Both the position numbers and the translations under genes were made by a program. The notes under the pieces are model-generated. The model saw only the letters and a list, made by a program, of their open reading frames with translations. It had not been told where the DNA came from and did not search any database. A stretch of 64,000 nt of DNA from Climacium dendroides (taxonomy: Eukaryota > Streptophyta > Bryopsida > Hypnales > Climaciaceae): NCBI GenBank assembly GCA_950106755.1, contig OX467086.1:28910001-28974000 (forward strand), given 5' to 3'. Numbering within the stretch: the stretch's first letter is position 1; each line of letters starts with the position of its first letter. Positions 1 to 13,400 of the stretch are shown piece after piece.

Positions 1-3000
1 CATTTATTTATTTTTTCGTTTTATATTTGACCAAATCAACAAAAAAAATTAACATGTTTTTGTTGGATAGTGCCCAAGTCAACATATCCAAATCAATACA
101 AAATTAATAGACCAAATCAAACACTTTTTAGTCCATTTTTTGTTGATTTGGTTACAAATTTTCTAATAGTGTATAATAAGGATTGAAAGAGAATTCTATT
201 GAATTTAGCATGTTTGAGGACAACGGAGAAATGAACTAATAATTTTGAATCTAAAATGGACATTGGAATCTCATATTCAAAACTAGGGGTTACTTTGGAC
301 ATAAGTCACAATTGATAGTACTTATCTTATTCAAATTTGCAAAACCACGATCTAAACTATGAGTTTGAATTTGAAAGTGACAAAACCACAATTTGGAATT
401 TCAATATCTCATAAAGTAAGCAATTGGTATTTCAAATTTACTATTCTCTTATACGTATTCTAGTTGTCTTTGCAATTGGACCTTAGAAATCTTTGCTTTG
501 GAATACTCACTTACTTGTTGGCTACAAATATATATTTTCTTGAACAACTTTTTTCGGTACGTGCTCCCCATGTAAGAAAATGAGAGCTATGTATTGATCA
601 AAAGACAAACTACACATTCTGTGAAGAAGGATCAATTTGTGTTGTATTTGTATGTGAATGACTAGATGTATTTCAAAGCATCTTTTAGAAAGAGTCTTGT
701 TGATGGAGTTTGATCATTTAAAATCTTGAAAATTCAATTGGATGAGGTTCATCTTTAAGAACTTGAACATTCTAAGTCCAATAAAATTATCTTTTAGTAG
801 GGGTCTTCATAGTAATCCATAAAATCCCAGACAGCGTCACTACAAGCCTAAAAGGAGTTGATGTCTGTACTTGTTGGAGAGAGGTGACACAATATTCACA
901 AAGTATCTATGGGTTAGGATTAATATCTTTAGATGCCATGACAACTAGCGTTGCCTTCCCCATGCAATTCTAGAAGAAAATACTTACTTCTTGAACTTCA
1001 ATGACAAAGTAGATATTAGACAATTGAGCTTCTATGAAGAGATCAAAAGTCAATATGGAATTTCCTAAATTCAATTTGTAATTAAGTCTAGTAATGAGTA
1101 TTTGGTGCAAAATCATCATGGGGCTCAGGGATGCCCTAAACCATTGTCATTTCTATTGCAAACCCTAATTACTGCAATGACCTCAAAATCTGATACATCT
1201 ACTCTGAAAACTAACACCACTTTTGCTTTGGTCTTGCTTTGAAACAAGTTTAGTAGAGGCTGCTTCTTTGTATTCCCGCTTCAACCCCTTCATCTTCATC
1301 AAGGCCATCTTGTCAATCTCTTGAGATGGAACATATATGCAGCCAAGTTAGCCAGTTAAAGAATCCATGCTGACATTTTTAATATTCTTTGTTGTTTTTA
1401 GTGCAAGTTGCATGGCTTTCTTCTACAATTTAGTGCTTGGTTTGCAGTTCCTTCACATGACCATATACGAACCAACTTCAATGAGCTCTATCTAGGAACT
1501 TTCGTTACTAACTTCTTAAACCTAACAATACAATGCTTGAATACAACTTTTTCTCCCACCGCAATATTGATCATCTTAATAATTTTTTTACAGACGCATG
1601 AAATCCATTGTAAATTCTTTGAAATGACAAAACTTAGGGTCAAACTCTAACTTTTCACCTATGAAAGCAAAAGAAGGTTTTGACCCGACTTGCGACGTGG
1701 CTTTTTTACCCCTCCAAGCAACAAGCGACAACCATTGATTTTTCCTAGTAGCATTACAAATCCAAATACTTGCTCACATTCCCATTCAAGCCACAAATTC
1801 AAAGCTTGAGTTTCTCATGTTCTTGGTAGCAGGAACAAAAAGCATGCCACACAAATGAAAAGTCCACCAAAGTTCCTCCATAAGGAAAGTGTCACCCTCT
1901 CCTAATGGAACCCATAAAAATAATGTGGATATTTAAATAAGAACTTTATTATTTATTTTTTATAGTTTTTTTAGACTCTTTCTAATCATGAATTTTTTAT
2001 TTTTTTTCTATTTTATAAATAAACATAATGGGTGGAAATTTAATTAGAACTTTGTCATTTATTTTTAACAATCTCAATGACTCGTCCTACTCAAGTATTA
2101 TTTGTCATCTTGATTTAAAATTGAAAATAAATGGTGGAAAATTAAGCAAAAATTTTAAATTTCAATTTTTACAATTCTCCAAAATTCTTCCTAATTATAA
2201 GTTATTTTTTAAATTTATTTCAAAAATAAAAAATAAAAAAGGAGGTTTAAATAAAGACTTCACCTTTTACATTTCACAATTTTCAAAAACTCTTTGTAAT
2301 CATGTATTACTAGTGTGCCCCATGCCATTGCTACAATAAAAATAAAAATAAAAATAATTTTCAAATTTTTAGTCCAAAAAACACTAAAAAATCCATAACT
2401 TTTGCTCCATACTTCTAAATACTACAAAACAAAATTTGTGCATCCCTCCTAACCAATGGCTTTTTTACAATACCGAAAATGCGATCAGAAGATGCATAGT
2501 ACAAACAATCTCACTATAACAAATAAAACAAAACAAATAGCCTAATTTTAGATATGGATTTATACTATGTTCAAATAATACAATGTGTCCTATGCCATTG
2601 CCATAGTCAAAAGCAAAATAAAATTAATTTTCTAATTTTTTTACTCATAAAAACTTCAAAATTCAGTATCATTTCTATTGTAGATCCAAATGTCACAAAA
2701 TAAAGCTCATGCACCCCTCCTCACCAAGGGCTTTCTATAGTACCAAGTACGCAAGAAGACAAACAATCCATAAGATCTCACCATATTAAACAAATAAACA
2801 AATAAACAACTTATTTGAATATATAAAACTAATGCATCCCGTACCATTGCTATAGTCAAAATTTTAAAAAAGTAATTTTCTAATTTTGTAGTTCATAAAA
2901 ATTTTGAAATTCAATAATTTTGCATTGTAGGTTCAAACGCCACAAAACTAAGCTTGTGCACCCCTCCAACAATACTAAGAATGTGATTAGAGGACGCACG

Positions 3001-3185
3001 GTTGACGAGATGTCAATGTAACAAAATAAAACATACAAACAAATTATCACCTTGATATTTAAAATTAAAAATTAAAAGACAAAGATTTAAGTAAGTACTT
3101 CCCATTATATTATTTGTAATTTGCAAAGATTCATCCTAATGATGTTTTTACCTAATTTTTCCAATTTGTGCCTTTTTGAAGGAGA
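1..3185. other. AT-rich intergenic, no gene recognised
   Basis: I read both strands and found no exon chain I recognise. The stretch is AT-rich with many in-frame stops. Around 635-665 a short frame reads like the copia reverse-transcriptase signature (residues LYLYVND), but the surrounding frame is broken, so it is at best a retroelement relic. The segment 2340-3010 contains loosely repeated blocks (a phrase like 'gtgcacccctcc' followed by 'aacaaataaa' runs at about 2440-2530, 2700-2810 and 2950-3030), suggesting a degenerate tandem array of about 250 bp. Confidence 0.5.
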
Positions 3186-3224
3186 TTGGATTTGAAGGAG
3201 ATTCCAATTTTTTTCCTACAAGTG

Positions 3225-3540
3225 CTCCTTCACCCACACATGGTCACCCACATGCGGTCACCTCTTCACCCCATGCCATCACCCCTTCACCCATGCGTGG
3301 CCACTTTCATTAGTGGTATTCTTTTACCAATAATCTTCTCTTCACCATTCACTCACCCACCGACAATTGTTCTTCACCATTCACCCACCTGCAATTGCCC
3401 TTCACCATTGGTTGTCCCTTCATCCACTTGCAGTCGCTTCTTCATCTACAATTGTCCCTTTACCACTCGTACACACCTTCACTAGTACCTGTAGTTGCCT
3501 ACACTAATGTGGTTCCAACTTTCCATGTCACTCTACAAAG
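3225..3540. repeat. Degenerate pyrimidine-rich minisatellite
   Basis: The plus strand repeats short variants of 'cccttcaccattcaccca' with interspersed 'caattg' and 'cagtcgc' words. Copies are imperfect and about 20-35 bp long. The open frames across it are simply the result of the C/T-rich composition and give Pro/His/Ser-rich low-complexity peptides with no family match I know. I treat it as non-coding. Confidence 0.5.
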
Positions 3541-4789
3541 CCTACTATTTAGGTCAAATCCATTTACCGTAGGATAAAAATTTAACTCTTCTGCGATGTG
3601 ATGTCACATAAACTTGACACTTTGTCTTGTACAACATAAGACATCAAACATCCTACATGCCATCAAAATCCAAAAATATGTCAAGCTACAAGACAACTCT
3701 AAAAGTGATAGTAGCCATAACATGTTAGACTATTTGGCCATTCCCTGGATTTTGAACCCCTATATATTATAGTTTGGGATGTTTAGAAGATAGGCAAAAT
3801 CTAAATTACACTTTGCTATACTAAATTGTAAGATTTTTAATCCTCATAATTTACAATTTCATTATAGATTTTGAATTTAAAAGTTTTGTTGAAGAATAGA
3901 ATTGAAATTTTAAGAATTGCATCATTTGGTATTATACCAAGCACACTAATACCAATGATGCAAGTACTTTTTTTCATGAATATTGTGAAAATTGAGCTCA
4001 AAAATCTCATAAAGCTTACTTTGTGTTTGCCTTTAAAAAATATATTTGTTTAAATATAGGGACCCTACAAAAAATTGGAAGAAAAAAATTTGAAAACAAT
4101 TTTTTCTACCATAGGGTATTAACAAAGCCATCATGATAGTGTTCTAAATTACAAGAGGTATTCTAAACACATGTATTTTTTTTTCCAAATTTTAAAATTA
4201 ACATAACACCCACTTTATTTAAATGTGTTGTTTGACAACATCTAAGGCCAATGGTTTTTTTTTTAAATTGGATTTTTAAGGTAAAGCCAATCTTATACAT
4301 AGAATGTACAATGTTATAGTTGTTGATTTTTCAACTAAGAATGCAAACTGATGAATGGCTTAGGATGGTAATAAAATTACCAATATGATTTTGGACTACA
4401 TATGCTAAATTTAACAATGAGGTCATATTTTAGGAAGTTAGTGTTTATTTTCTTTCACATTGGGGGTGCTTGGAAAAATAAAAAATAAAAAAAACATATC
4501 CCATTCTAAAAAAAACCAAAAAAGTTGAACAAACAAAACTCTCCTTTTAATCATAAACATACTGGTTTATATAATATTTATTTATAATCATTCAAGACTC
4601 ATTTAAGATCACCACTAGCTAGAGGGGGGTATTTTTTTTATTAACCCTATTATTACCTAAAATGCTAATACTACACATATTATAATAAGCCCATTAAATA
4701 AAAAATAGATCCAATATGTTATTTTTACAACAAAATGATATAATTGCTTGCAAAGCAAGATGCTCGATAACTTTTAAAATTCTACTCTA

Positions 4790-5060
4790 AATGAAATGAA
4801 TCAATCTTTATGGAAATACAAAAGAACAATAAATAATTTTTTATGAAATTATTTCAAGTTTTTCAAATTTTATTTTTAAAAATCTACCAAAACTTGACTA
4901 TTTTGAGCTTTAAGGGGCATAACTTTTGCTCTTGGGTATCGATTTAAGCCAAAATTATATTTCCAAAAAACTAATTTATTTTCATATTTTCAAAGCAAAA
5001 TTCAAAAGAACATGCCAAAATTGAGATTATAGGATTTTAAACTAAATCTTCCCAAGGAGA
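4790..5060 (+). repeat. Fragment of the dispersed repeat family
   Basis: The segment around 4905-5000 (plus-strand phrase 'cataacttttgctcttggg' and what follows) matches, with many substitutions, 10180-10280 and 25430-25520. It is therefore a diverged fragment of the family also found at 9375-10345, 24720-25560, in the arms of the large inverted repeat and at 57555-59720. No coding potential was seen. Confidence 0.5.
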
Positions 5061-5312
5061 CATTTGAGACTTCAAGAATTATGGAATTAATCAAAATAGA
5101 ATGAATTAAAGTTTTCTGAACTAACATCAATCCATCCAATAAAATAGAAAAATTAATGAATTTTTTTGGACAAATTTACCAAGATGCTTACATTGAAATG
5201 GAAAGAATTGTAGTATAATGATATAATAATTACCTTTCAAATGTTGTTGTTAAAAATTGATAAAAACTATTTTACTACATAATGGAGACAAAAATTTCAT
5301 CTTTAAAGATGA

Positions 5313-5543
5313 TCATTACCTCATCCATTGGTGCATGCTATCAACTCATGCTTGACCATTGTAGCTTTGACTTTGTACTTTGTTTTAGTTCTTTGTTCCA
5401 TTGCATGCTTGTTTACTACAAGAAGGCCTTCCTCTAAATTTCCACATTTGTTCCACCATGGGAAGATTAAATTTCCACCTCCAAGATCCTTTGAGCCTAA
5501 ACGAGGCTCCCCATATGGCCCCAAAGTTTCCAATCTTCAATAG
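5313..5543. other. Dual-strand open frame, coding status doubtful
   Basis: Both strands stay open here in an otherwise stop-rich region, and local GC is higher than in the flanks. The plus frame (open from 5313 to the TAG ending 5543) has a hydrophobic stretch near its start, then a Pro/Lys/Arg-rich half ending in KRGSPYGPKVSNLQ, which loosely recalls a CLE-type peptide. It has no in-frame ATG and no acceptor AG that would join it to an upstream exon. The minus frame (5533 to 5321) does have an ATG and would give 70 residues, but no family I recognise. It may be a relic of a gene or of a transposon gag. Confidence 0.25.
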
Positions 5544-5904
5544 ACATCATTGATAGTAAGAGTAGAAAGTAGTAGAGCCATAGTTATTTTTTCAAACTTT
5601 ATTTTACAATACCTATGAATTTGATTATTTTATTTATATTTTGGAGGTGTGATTACATATCTTGGTTGTAAAAATTTCAAAAAATTTCAAAATTTTTTAA
5701 TTACCATAAATTTTAAACTAAACAATAAAAATATTCATATCAAGTGTAATTAATGCTCAAAATATCTGAAAATCTCTTCAAGTTTATATCATAGTATCAA
5801 ATATCATAGAGTATTTTTTAATGTATAATTTGAAAATAAAAAAATTAACACTCTATTGTTGCAAATTTGCTTTTCATACTGCTAATCAATATCAATATCA
5901 ATAT

Positions 5905-5921
5905 AGAGAGAGAGAGAGAGA
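5905..5921. repeat. (AG)n microsatellite
   Basis: About eight AG dinucleotides, directly preceded by an 'atcaat' short tandem repeat. Confidence 0.85.
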
Positions 5922-7800
5922 AAATTACAAATGTATATGCAATGAATATAAATGAAAAACCAATTTCATCTCTTCACCAATGTTAGCTTTGAAACTTATA
6001 GATTAGTATTTTTTGTCATCTAATTTAAAATCAAATATCTCAAAAACTTTATTATTCAATTATTCAATATAATTAGGTTCATTTATATTTTTGATGTATA
6101 AAATGATGTCAAATAGGATAGAAGGCATTTATTTTTCTCAATGATATACTAGAATAAATTGTAGAGCCTAAATTTGAACACAATATATAAATTTAATTTA
6201 AAAAATATAAAATTATGAGATTAATCTAAAATTTATTTGAAATTTATCTGTAGTATATACAGATAGAAAGTGTTTTATTTTGACTCTAAATCCAACCCCT
6301 TTTGTTTGGTATACATACTAAGACCTCATGTATAATATATGATTTTCTTAATCCCATAAGTTTACAAATCAAGTTCTTTTTAAACATAAAATTTAAAAAT
6401 TTTAACATCCTAAATGATTTACTTGGATAATATGAGTACAAATAATTTCAATAAAAGTATTTATAATTCAAATTATGAGTGCTTTGTTTTATTTTTGCAA
6501 ATGCTTAAAGGATATGTATACTATGGTCATTGATTTTTGAATTGTATTTTTTTAAATTCTTAATCCTTAAGCGATAAAATTGCTCAAACAACATAGTTTT
6601 AGGGTCAAACTTGAATTTATATAGTTTTTTATTTTAAATGTCTTGAAACTCAACTAAAAATAAGTTATTTTCAATAATCTATTTTTTATTATTTTTTCCA
6701 AAATTATTAAAATTGAAATTTTTGTGACAATTTGAAAGTAGCAACTTGAAAGCTTAAAATATACTAACTTTAAATTGTTCTAGTGAATTTAATTCTCTTA
6801 GTGCAAACTTAAGTCCTATCTTTGCTAAAAGTTTTATACTATTTTTATCAGTTTTGTAATTATTATGATTTTTATATTAAAAAATACTTTAAAAAATCAT
6901 GTAATAGCCATTTAAAAAAATTGAATTATAAAAATTGAATTAATATTTTGAATATCTATTATTACATGAAAAATATCAAATTTTTGAAAGGTGTATCTTA
7001 ATATAGAAAACTAAAGAAGTTTGACCAAATGGGAACATAGAATATCTTATGAGGGGTAATCCAATAGAGATTTATGGTCTTAGAAGCTTGAGATTAATTT
7101 TCATTGGGATCATTTTGCAAAAGGATATATTATGGTTGATTTCTTGAATTGGAATACAATAGTTTTAATTTGAAAGAAATTTCTTTTTGACTACATTTTT
7201 GAGTGTCAATGAATTTCATACTTTTGACATCATTCTATAAGAAGTTTACAATATCTTGCAAGTGAATTAGATACAAAATTTTAATGTAATTTAATATTTT
7301 TGCATCAAGACATCTTTTAAAATGAGTAGTTGCCTTCCACCAAAAGGCATGATAACATCTTAATCTTTTTAGTCTAATAAACCATTTCAAATCTCATATT
7401 TTCTTACTTTTGTATCAAAAATAAGGTGTATCTTTGAATGGTCTTAAATTGAATTACAACATCATAGATAAAGTACACGTATGAGGCATAGAGAATTTCA
7501 TACAACAAGAAATGGATATTGAATTCTTGTAGTTTGAAATGCACAATTGGTCAATTTTGATTTTGAATTTAGTTAGTAAAACCAATCCTCAAAGAAATTT
7601 TAAATGAAGGACCATTTGAGAATTATATTCATTGATTTCAAGGGATGAAATATAAAATTTAATTATAGTGAAATTTAGGATTAGTCACAAATTAAATGAA
7701 GCATTTCTTGAAATGATATTACCAAAGACAAGTTAGATCATAGTTATGCAAAGTTTGCCAAAACATCTTTGAAAAAAAAGAAAATCAATCTAAGTAAAAT
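5922..7800. other. AT-rich sequence upstream of SSNA1
   Basis: No exon, RNA gene or clear repeat boundary was recognised. Composition is strongly AT-rich on both strands. The promoter and 5' UTR of the SSNA1 gene must lie in the last few hundred bases, but I cannot place a TATA box with confidence because T/A runs occur everywhere. Confidence 0.4.
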
Positions 7801-8632
7801 ATGGCATTGAAGGGTGCTGCATTACAAAATTATAATACAGAACTTGTACATCGTAAGATATTTATTAAAAATTAATTTTAAAAATTAATAATTATTATAC
7901 TATATATATGATTGATGCAATAGAAATCAAAAGTAATATTATTGGTCAAATTTATAATTTTTGAAGAATATGAAAATAATCAATAATTAAATTATTATTT
8001 ATCATAATATTTATTGTGATCTATGACTCATATTAAATGAATTTTTAGGGTAAAAATATTTTTTTGGCTGGTACTAAAAGAATGTAAACACAAAATAAAA
8101 TGTAATAGGAATTGAAGAATTACGTGAAAAAAGAGATGAAATCAAGAAGATTTTACAAGTTGAAGAAGAAGAGAAAACAAACATTCAAAAAGATTTGGTA
8201 ATATTAACTAAAAGACTTGCAGAAATAGATGATTCTCTATCTCGCAAGTATGCTTACACCAATGAATATGATAAGACCATTCATGAAGTAGAGGGAGCAT
8301 ATTCCAAAGTGTGTGATAAGTTCTTCCCATGATTTTTACGAAATATTACTATTTTATATTATAAAATATTATTTTTGATGGTTTAAATGAAAACCAAAGC
8401 ATATTGAAAAATATTGAATTAATAATACAATGAATAATATGGAGCTACTTTAAATTTTTACTTCAAATTACTATCAATGATTTTATAATAAAAAATACTA
8501 ATAATGGATAGTCATATATATATAATATTGATAGAAAAAATCAATGTTTTATATATGCAGATATTGGAAAGCTCACAAGCCCTCCTACATGTGCTTAAAA
8601 GTGAAACAATTCAAATGCCAACTAAAAGATAA
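7801..8632 (+). CDS. SSNA1: SSNA1 / DIP13 microtubule-associated coiled-coil protein
   Basis: Three exons: 7801-7852, 8109-8308 and 8561-8632 (TAA), joined through GT-AG introns in phases 1 and 0. They encode 107 residues. Exon 1 begins MALKGAALQNYNTELVH, matching the family N-terminus (NYNxELV). Exon 2 carries IEELREKRDEI and then a long Glu/Lys/Arg heptad coiled coil ending in NEYDKTIHEVEGAYSK. Exon 3 gives ILESSQALLHVLKSET, the conserved C-terminal block. Length fits SSNA1/DIP13 (about 105-120 aa). Known family members bind microtubules and sit at basal bodies and axonemes, inducing branching in vitro. In plants this fits the locomotory apparatus of sperm. Exons are unusually AT-rich, like their surroundings, and each is short, so the gene is easy to miss. 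All key blocks are intact, so I think it is functional. Confidence 0.9.
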
Positions 8633-9374
8633 ACCTTTTGGATTCATTTTATATATTTTGTATTCTTTTGGTCGTGTATTTTTTTTAATTTTTACTTTTG
8701 AAATTTTTTATAAATTTTGATACCATATTGTACATTTAATTCCTTCTTCTTGTAGTTTTGCTAATTGTTTTGGAACATTAGACAGTTGTTCAGAAAATTT
8801 GAACAATTGTTTGTAGTGAAATAAACTAGTAGTTATGCATAATATGTACACTTGCATCTATTTAGGCTTTGATGAATTGTTTTTTGCACTCAATTATCAT
8901 AAAATTTTAATATTATTTTATTGAGTCATTAAAGGATGTAGGTTAACTATGTAAAATACGTGATTATTATAAATGCTTACATCATTAATACATCTTAATT
9001 GATTTCAATGTGTTTGTAATGCATGTGACAAGCAAAATTTGAAATTATCAAATAAACATTTAAAACTAATAAGTCATTCATTCTTAATTTTTACATATTT
9101 CTAAAAATGAAAAAATTGGAAGAAATATGTTGCTTATAGAAAAATACTGTTTGAAATATGACTCAAGTATTATTTTATTTGAATTTTTAAATTATATAAA
9201 AATTAAACATGTATTAGTTTAAAATTAAAAATGCATCAAATTCTAAAATTTAAAATACTTATATATAAAATTTTGTGTTTCAAATTGATTCATTTTAATA
9301 TTTCTTAGAGATTAAAATGTGAGATTGATTTAGAAATAGTTGTATACAAGGAAATGTGCATTTTGGATCCAAAA
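8633..9374. other. SSNA1 3' flank, nothing else recognised
   Basis: AT-rich sequence containing the probable 3' UTR of SSNA1. No further exon or repeat was recognised. Confidence 0.4.
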
Positions 9375-10345
9375 TTTTTAATTTTTAGTCCAAGTTTTGG
9401 AATGATGTTTTACTATAACCCCTAAAGTTTTGAGACCTTTTTAAATCAAAATCACTCAAAATTGTCTTTTCTATTGCAAAAAGAAAAAAATTTAAGTTTC
9501 TTTCCATATATAACCATGGGATCTTGTACTAAACCGTTATAAGAATGAGTGGAAAATTTTTTAGAAACTTTGATTGTGTAGATTACAAGATATTTGCATT
9601 TAAAGTGAAAAGAACAAGTTTTATTGCACCTTATTCCATTAGATTTTTTGGCTTTGAATCTTCTAAATTTAAAATTTTTGCACCATTGATTTTGATTTTA
9701 AAAATTTTGATATTGAAGAATTGAGTTGATAGTGAGGGGAAAAAAATTCAAAAAACACACACTTGATTTTCATTCTTAAAAAATTAAGTACAAGTAAGTA
9801 TAAGATATCAAAAATCTAAATCATTAATAGCTTTAAGATGGAATTGAAACACAATAATCCTAATGGTGAAATTGATCTAGCAAGAAAATTTAACCTTGTC
9901 TAATAAAGTTTTTTTGAAAATTAAAAAATTGCATCACCCTACTTGTGAAAATTGCATTAAAAAATGAAGTCTACAAGTTAGTTTTTCAAAGAGATGCTTA
10001 GATTTCCAAAAAAACAAGATTGTTTGTAACTTTCTCATCACTAGTTCAAATATAATGTCAATCAAAGGTTCACATGTAGACAAAAATATAATCTTTGTGA
10101 AAATTAATTAAAATTATGAAATTTTAATTTTTTTGTGATTTTTTTTACAACATGTCAAACTATTTTTTGGACTTAGGGTGGCATAACCTTTGCTCCCAAG
10201 CATCAATTGAAATAAAAATTACGTTCTTCAAAAGCTAATATGATTTTATATCTTTTAATTTTTTAAAAGCAAGTCAAAAATCAAGGCCATATAAACCTAC
10301 CCAAATTCCAAAAGTCCCTCTTAAGTAAACTATAGAATTTTAGGA
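9375..10345 (+). repeat. Dispersed repeat family, copy 1
   Basis: Reads in the same direction and order as the right arm of the large inverted repeat (about 27540-28130). Shared landmarks are a 'ggatcttg' block at about 9518, a 'gatatttgcatttaaagtg' block near 9587, 'gaattgagtt' at 9719 and 'gattgaaacacaa' (here 'gaattgaaacacaa') near 9840. It also matches 24720-25560. Divergence is considerable (many substitutions and indels), so this is an old insertion. No transposase frame was seen, so it is probably non-autonomous. Confidence 0.65.
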
Positions 10346-13300
10346 GTTAAAATAAACTTGACATCTAAAAATTAAAATATATTATAAATTATTTTTTATT
10401 TTTTATTTATAAAAATATAATAAATAAATAAATCATTTTACCATATAAACAATTTTGGCAAGTAAGTGTCTATTTATTAATTAAATTAATTATTGAATGC
10501 CAATTTGGACTTCATGATTGAATATCAATTTTTACAAATTAAGCGGCTCTAGGTTATAATTTCAAATATTTTAAATATATTTTATTTCAATTATTATTTT
10601 TTTACCAAAGCTCTTTAGAAAAATGATACATGGATTTTGTTTTATTTTCTAAAATCAAAATAAATTTCATGCATTAGAATTAGTTTTCAATCCAAACAAA
10701 ATCAAAGTTGCTACTAAGATGTGGTTTATGTTTATGTACAACTTCAAACATAAAGATTCAATTGCACAATCTTACATATAGGATAGTCTATTGCAAATAC
10801 ACTAAAAAATTTGAAGTGTTTTCATTGGTAGATAGGAGATCAAGCATTTTGTTAATGAAATTGTAATTTTATATTATTTATTAGAGGATTTGGCCATTTA
10901 GGTTTGGAAATTCACATCTATTACTGACAAAATAGTCTTACAAAAGATATATGAAATATTGTGTTATTGAAACATTACAAATTAATTAAAAACAAGTGTA
11001 AACTTCATTTTCAAAAACCATTTTGATAAATAACTAATGAAATAATTACTTCTTTTAAGCACTTTAAAGATGAGAAAGATAGAATGGTTCATGACAAATT
11101 TCAATCAATTTTGAGGGCTTCAAAGATTTGAAGCTTAGAACTTTGTTAACAAAATCACACTAAAGAAATTCATATTATTTAATTTAAAAAATCTTGTAAG
11201 AATGGAAAGGGATACAAAAGATCAGTAGTAAAATTCTAAATTTAGAATATAAATTGTTGAATGAATGTTAGAAGTCAAATGAATTTGTAATAACATTGAG
11301 AACATTTTGAAAGGAATTGTAGTTTTTTCACGAGTTTTTTTGAAAAAGTTTGTAGCAATACAAACGAGGCAACTATACAAAATCTATTACAAATCACCCA
11401 AATTCCCTACAAAGTTGACATGTCATATATAAGATTTGAAGATCTTATAGTCTTATACTCCACGTGGCCATACTTCAATAGTTCAATTTACTATACAATT
11501 TGTCAAGATAAAGATACATGTGATATTTAATATAGTTCATTTATGAATTTTTTAGTTAGGCTTCACTACAAAGTTCAACAATTTTAGGAAGCTCTAGCAT
11601 GCTCAAAATGAACCAATTTTAAAACTACAAATTGTATTGGAATTGCAATGAAATGCAATTCTACTTCATAACAAGTGGAAAAGGAATGATTTAAAATCAT
11701 ACAAAAATTTGGAACTATCTACTATTTCATAGAGAATTGTTGGAAGATAATCAAATTTTTTTTTTGCAATAGGGCAAAGAACAAGGAAGAAATCATACAA
11801 GCAATTCAAGTAGTACAAGATTAAGTATCTCTTGAGCAATTGTGAAGGTTCATTTCTTATATGTATCATTGAATACAAGTTGTAATTTTCACAAATATTG
11901 GCAACACTTGATTATATATAGTATATAGAAAATGTCAAATTCTTTATATGATTTTCAATTATATATGTGTGTTTGTAAATTGTAACGATGATAAAGTAGA
12001 CTTCTATGTGATTCCAATGCAATTTGCAATTTGCAATTCCGTTCATTTTTTAGTACACATGGGTCTTTGAAAGTTCTCCTAATCTTAAGAGGATCCAAAA
12101 AAGTGTAAATGAATTGTACCTGGATATGACGATTTAAGTAGCCTTTCATCTATACTTCATTATAAAAGTAAACCAAATTTATTCTACCATTGTCATGTAA
12201 AAATACATTAGGGATTGGTTAGTTCAAAACCCCTAATGTATTTTTGATGCATACTTGCCAAAATTCAGTTTTATAACTAATGGAGAGATGAAAAACAAGA
12301 TTTTTAGCTTCATACTAAGTCCCAAGTTCCAAGTCACACTTGCTCACTTATGTAATATGAGAAAAGTAACACTAAAACAAGACATCATAGATTAATTATG
12401 TATAAATTCTAGCCATTGCAACTTTTGAACATGGAGTGGGATTATTGACTTCTTCACCTATTTCTAATCAATTATTGCCATAAGATATTATACTTGTGAA
12501 TCTTGTCTTTGATCTTCACATTACAAAGCTCCAAATCCTACATGAATAATATTTTTTATTGACTTCTTACAATCCAATAAAGTTCAAATTGGACTTTGAA
12601 TTGGAACTCATAGAGTGGAAATGTGGAACATGTATGAAAGTAACACCCCTTAAATTCAATAGGATTTGATAGAACCTTCAATCCAATCCAATTTCCAATA
12701 ACTTCTGAAGTTTTTTGGCTATCAAAAGCTATTATATATACTAAAATAAAAATGAGAAATCATTATTGTAATTGTCTTTTAGAAAGAATGTAAGTGAATC
12801 ATGTTGGCATGACTGAATGAAATTTGTGATAACTTACATTCTTTTTCAACATTGATTTCAGTTCGAACAAGCTAGGGAGAGCTCTTCGAAGCAAATGCGC
12901 CCTAGAGTTCACACCTGTCGAAGCTTTCATTTTTTTTCAAAGCACGATTTATCTCTAACTTATGTAACTTCAGTTGGAGCTGGTCTCGAAGGTGACATGC
13001 CACTACTTCACGCACCCGTGGATGTGTTGGATGCTGTAACTCTTACTCTTGAATGTTAACTCGTGTAGCTTAAATTTCGTCGCGTTGGGATGATTAGTGA
13101 TTTCCTACCATTGGGGTTCGGACGTGTGGACTTTGGATTCTGACAGTCAACTTTCTTGGGCACCCCAAGCGGGACTTCTCACGATTGTTAGTCACTCAGA
13201 CCATAGTCACTCAGACCTGGAGGGACTGTTTGGTTGACAGATCATCGAATGCTTTTGATCAGACCTTCGTAGAAAGACTGGACTGAAATCTACGACAATC

Positions 13301-13400
13301 TTCTCGTCAGCTTTTTCCATTTACATTCAAGTGTCTCAGTACACGATTCTGTGCAGGAGCTGCTGAGCAATCAGTCGAATTTCCGTTCTTCATTTGGGGA
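10346..13400. other. AT-rich intergenic, no gene recognised
   Basis: No exon chain or RNA gene was recognised on either strand down to about 12800. From about 12840 composition becomes GC-richer and unique-looking, towards the 3' flank of the minus-strand SERF gene. Several frames stay open there, but none resembles a known protein. Confidence 0.4.

Noticed and set aside
635..670. LYLYVND-like copia reverse-transcriptase signature
   Set aside because: A seven-residue match with stops in the surrounding frame is too little to call a retrotransposon.
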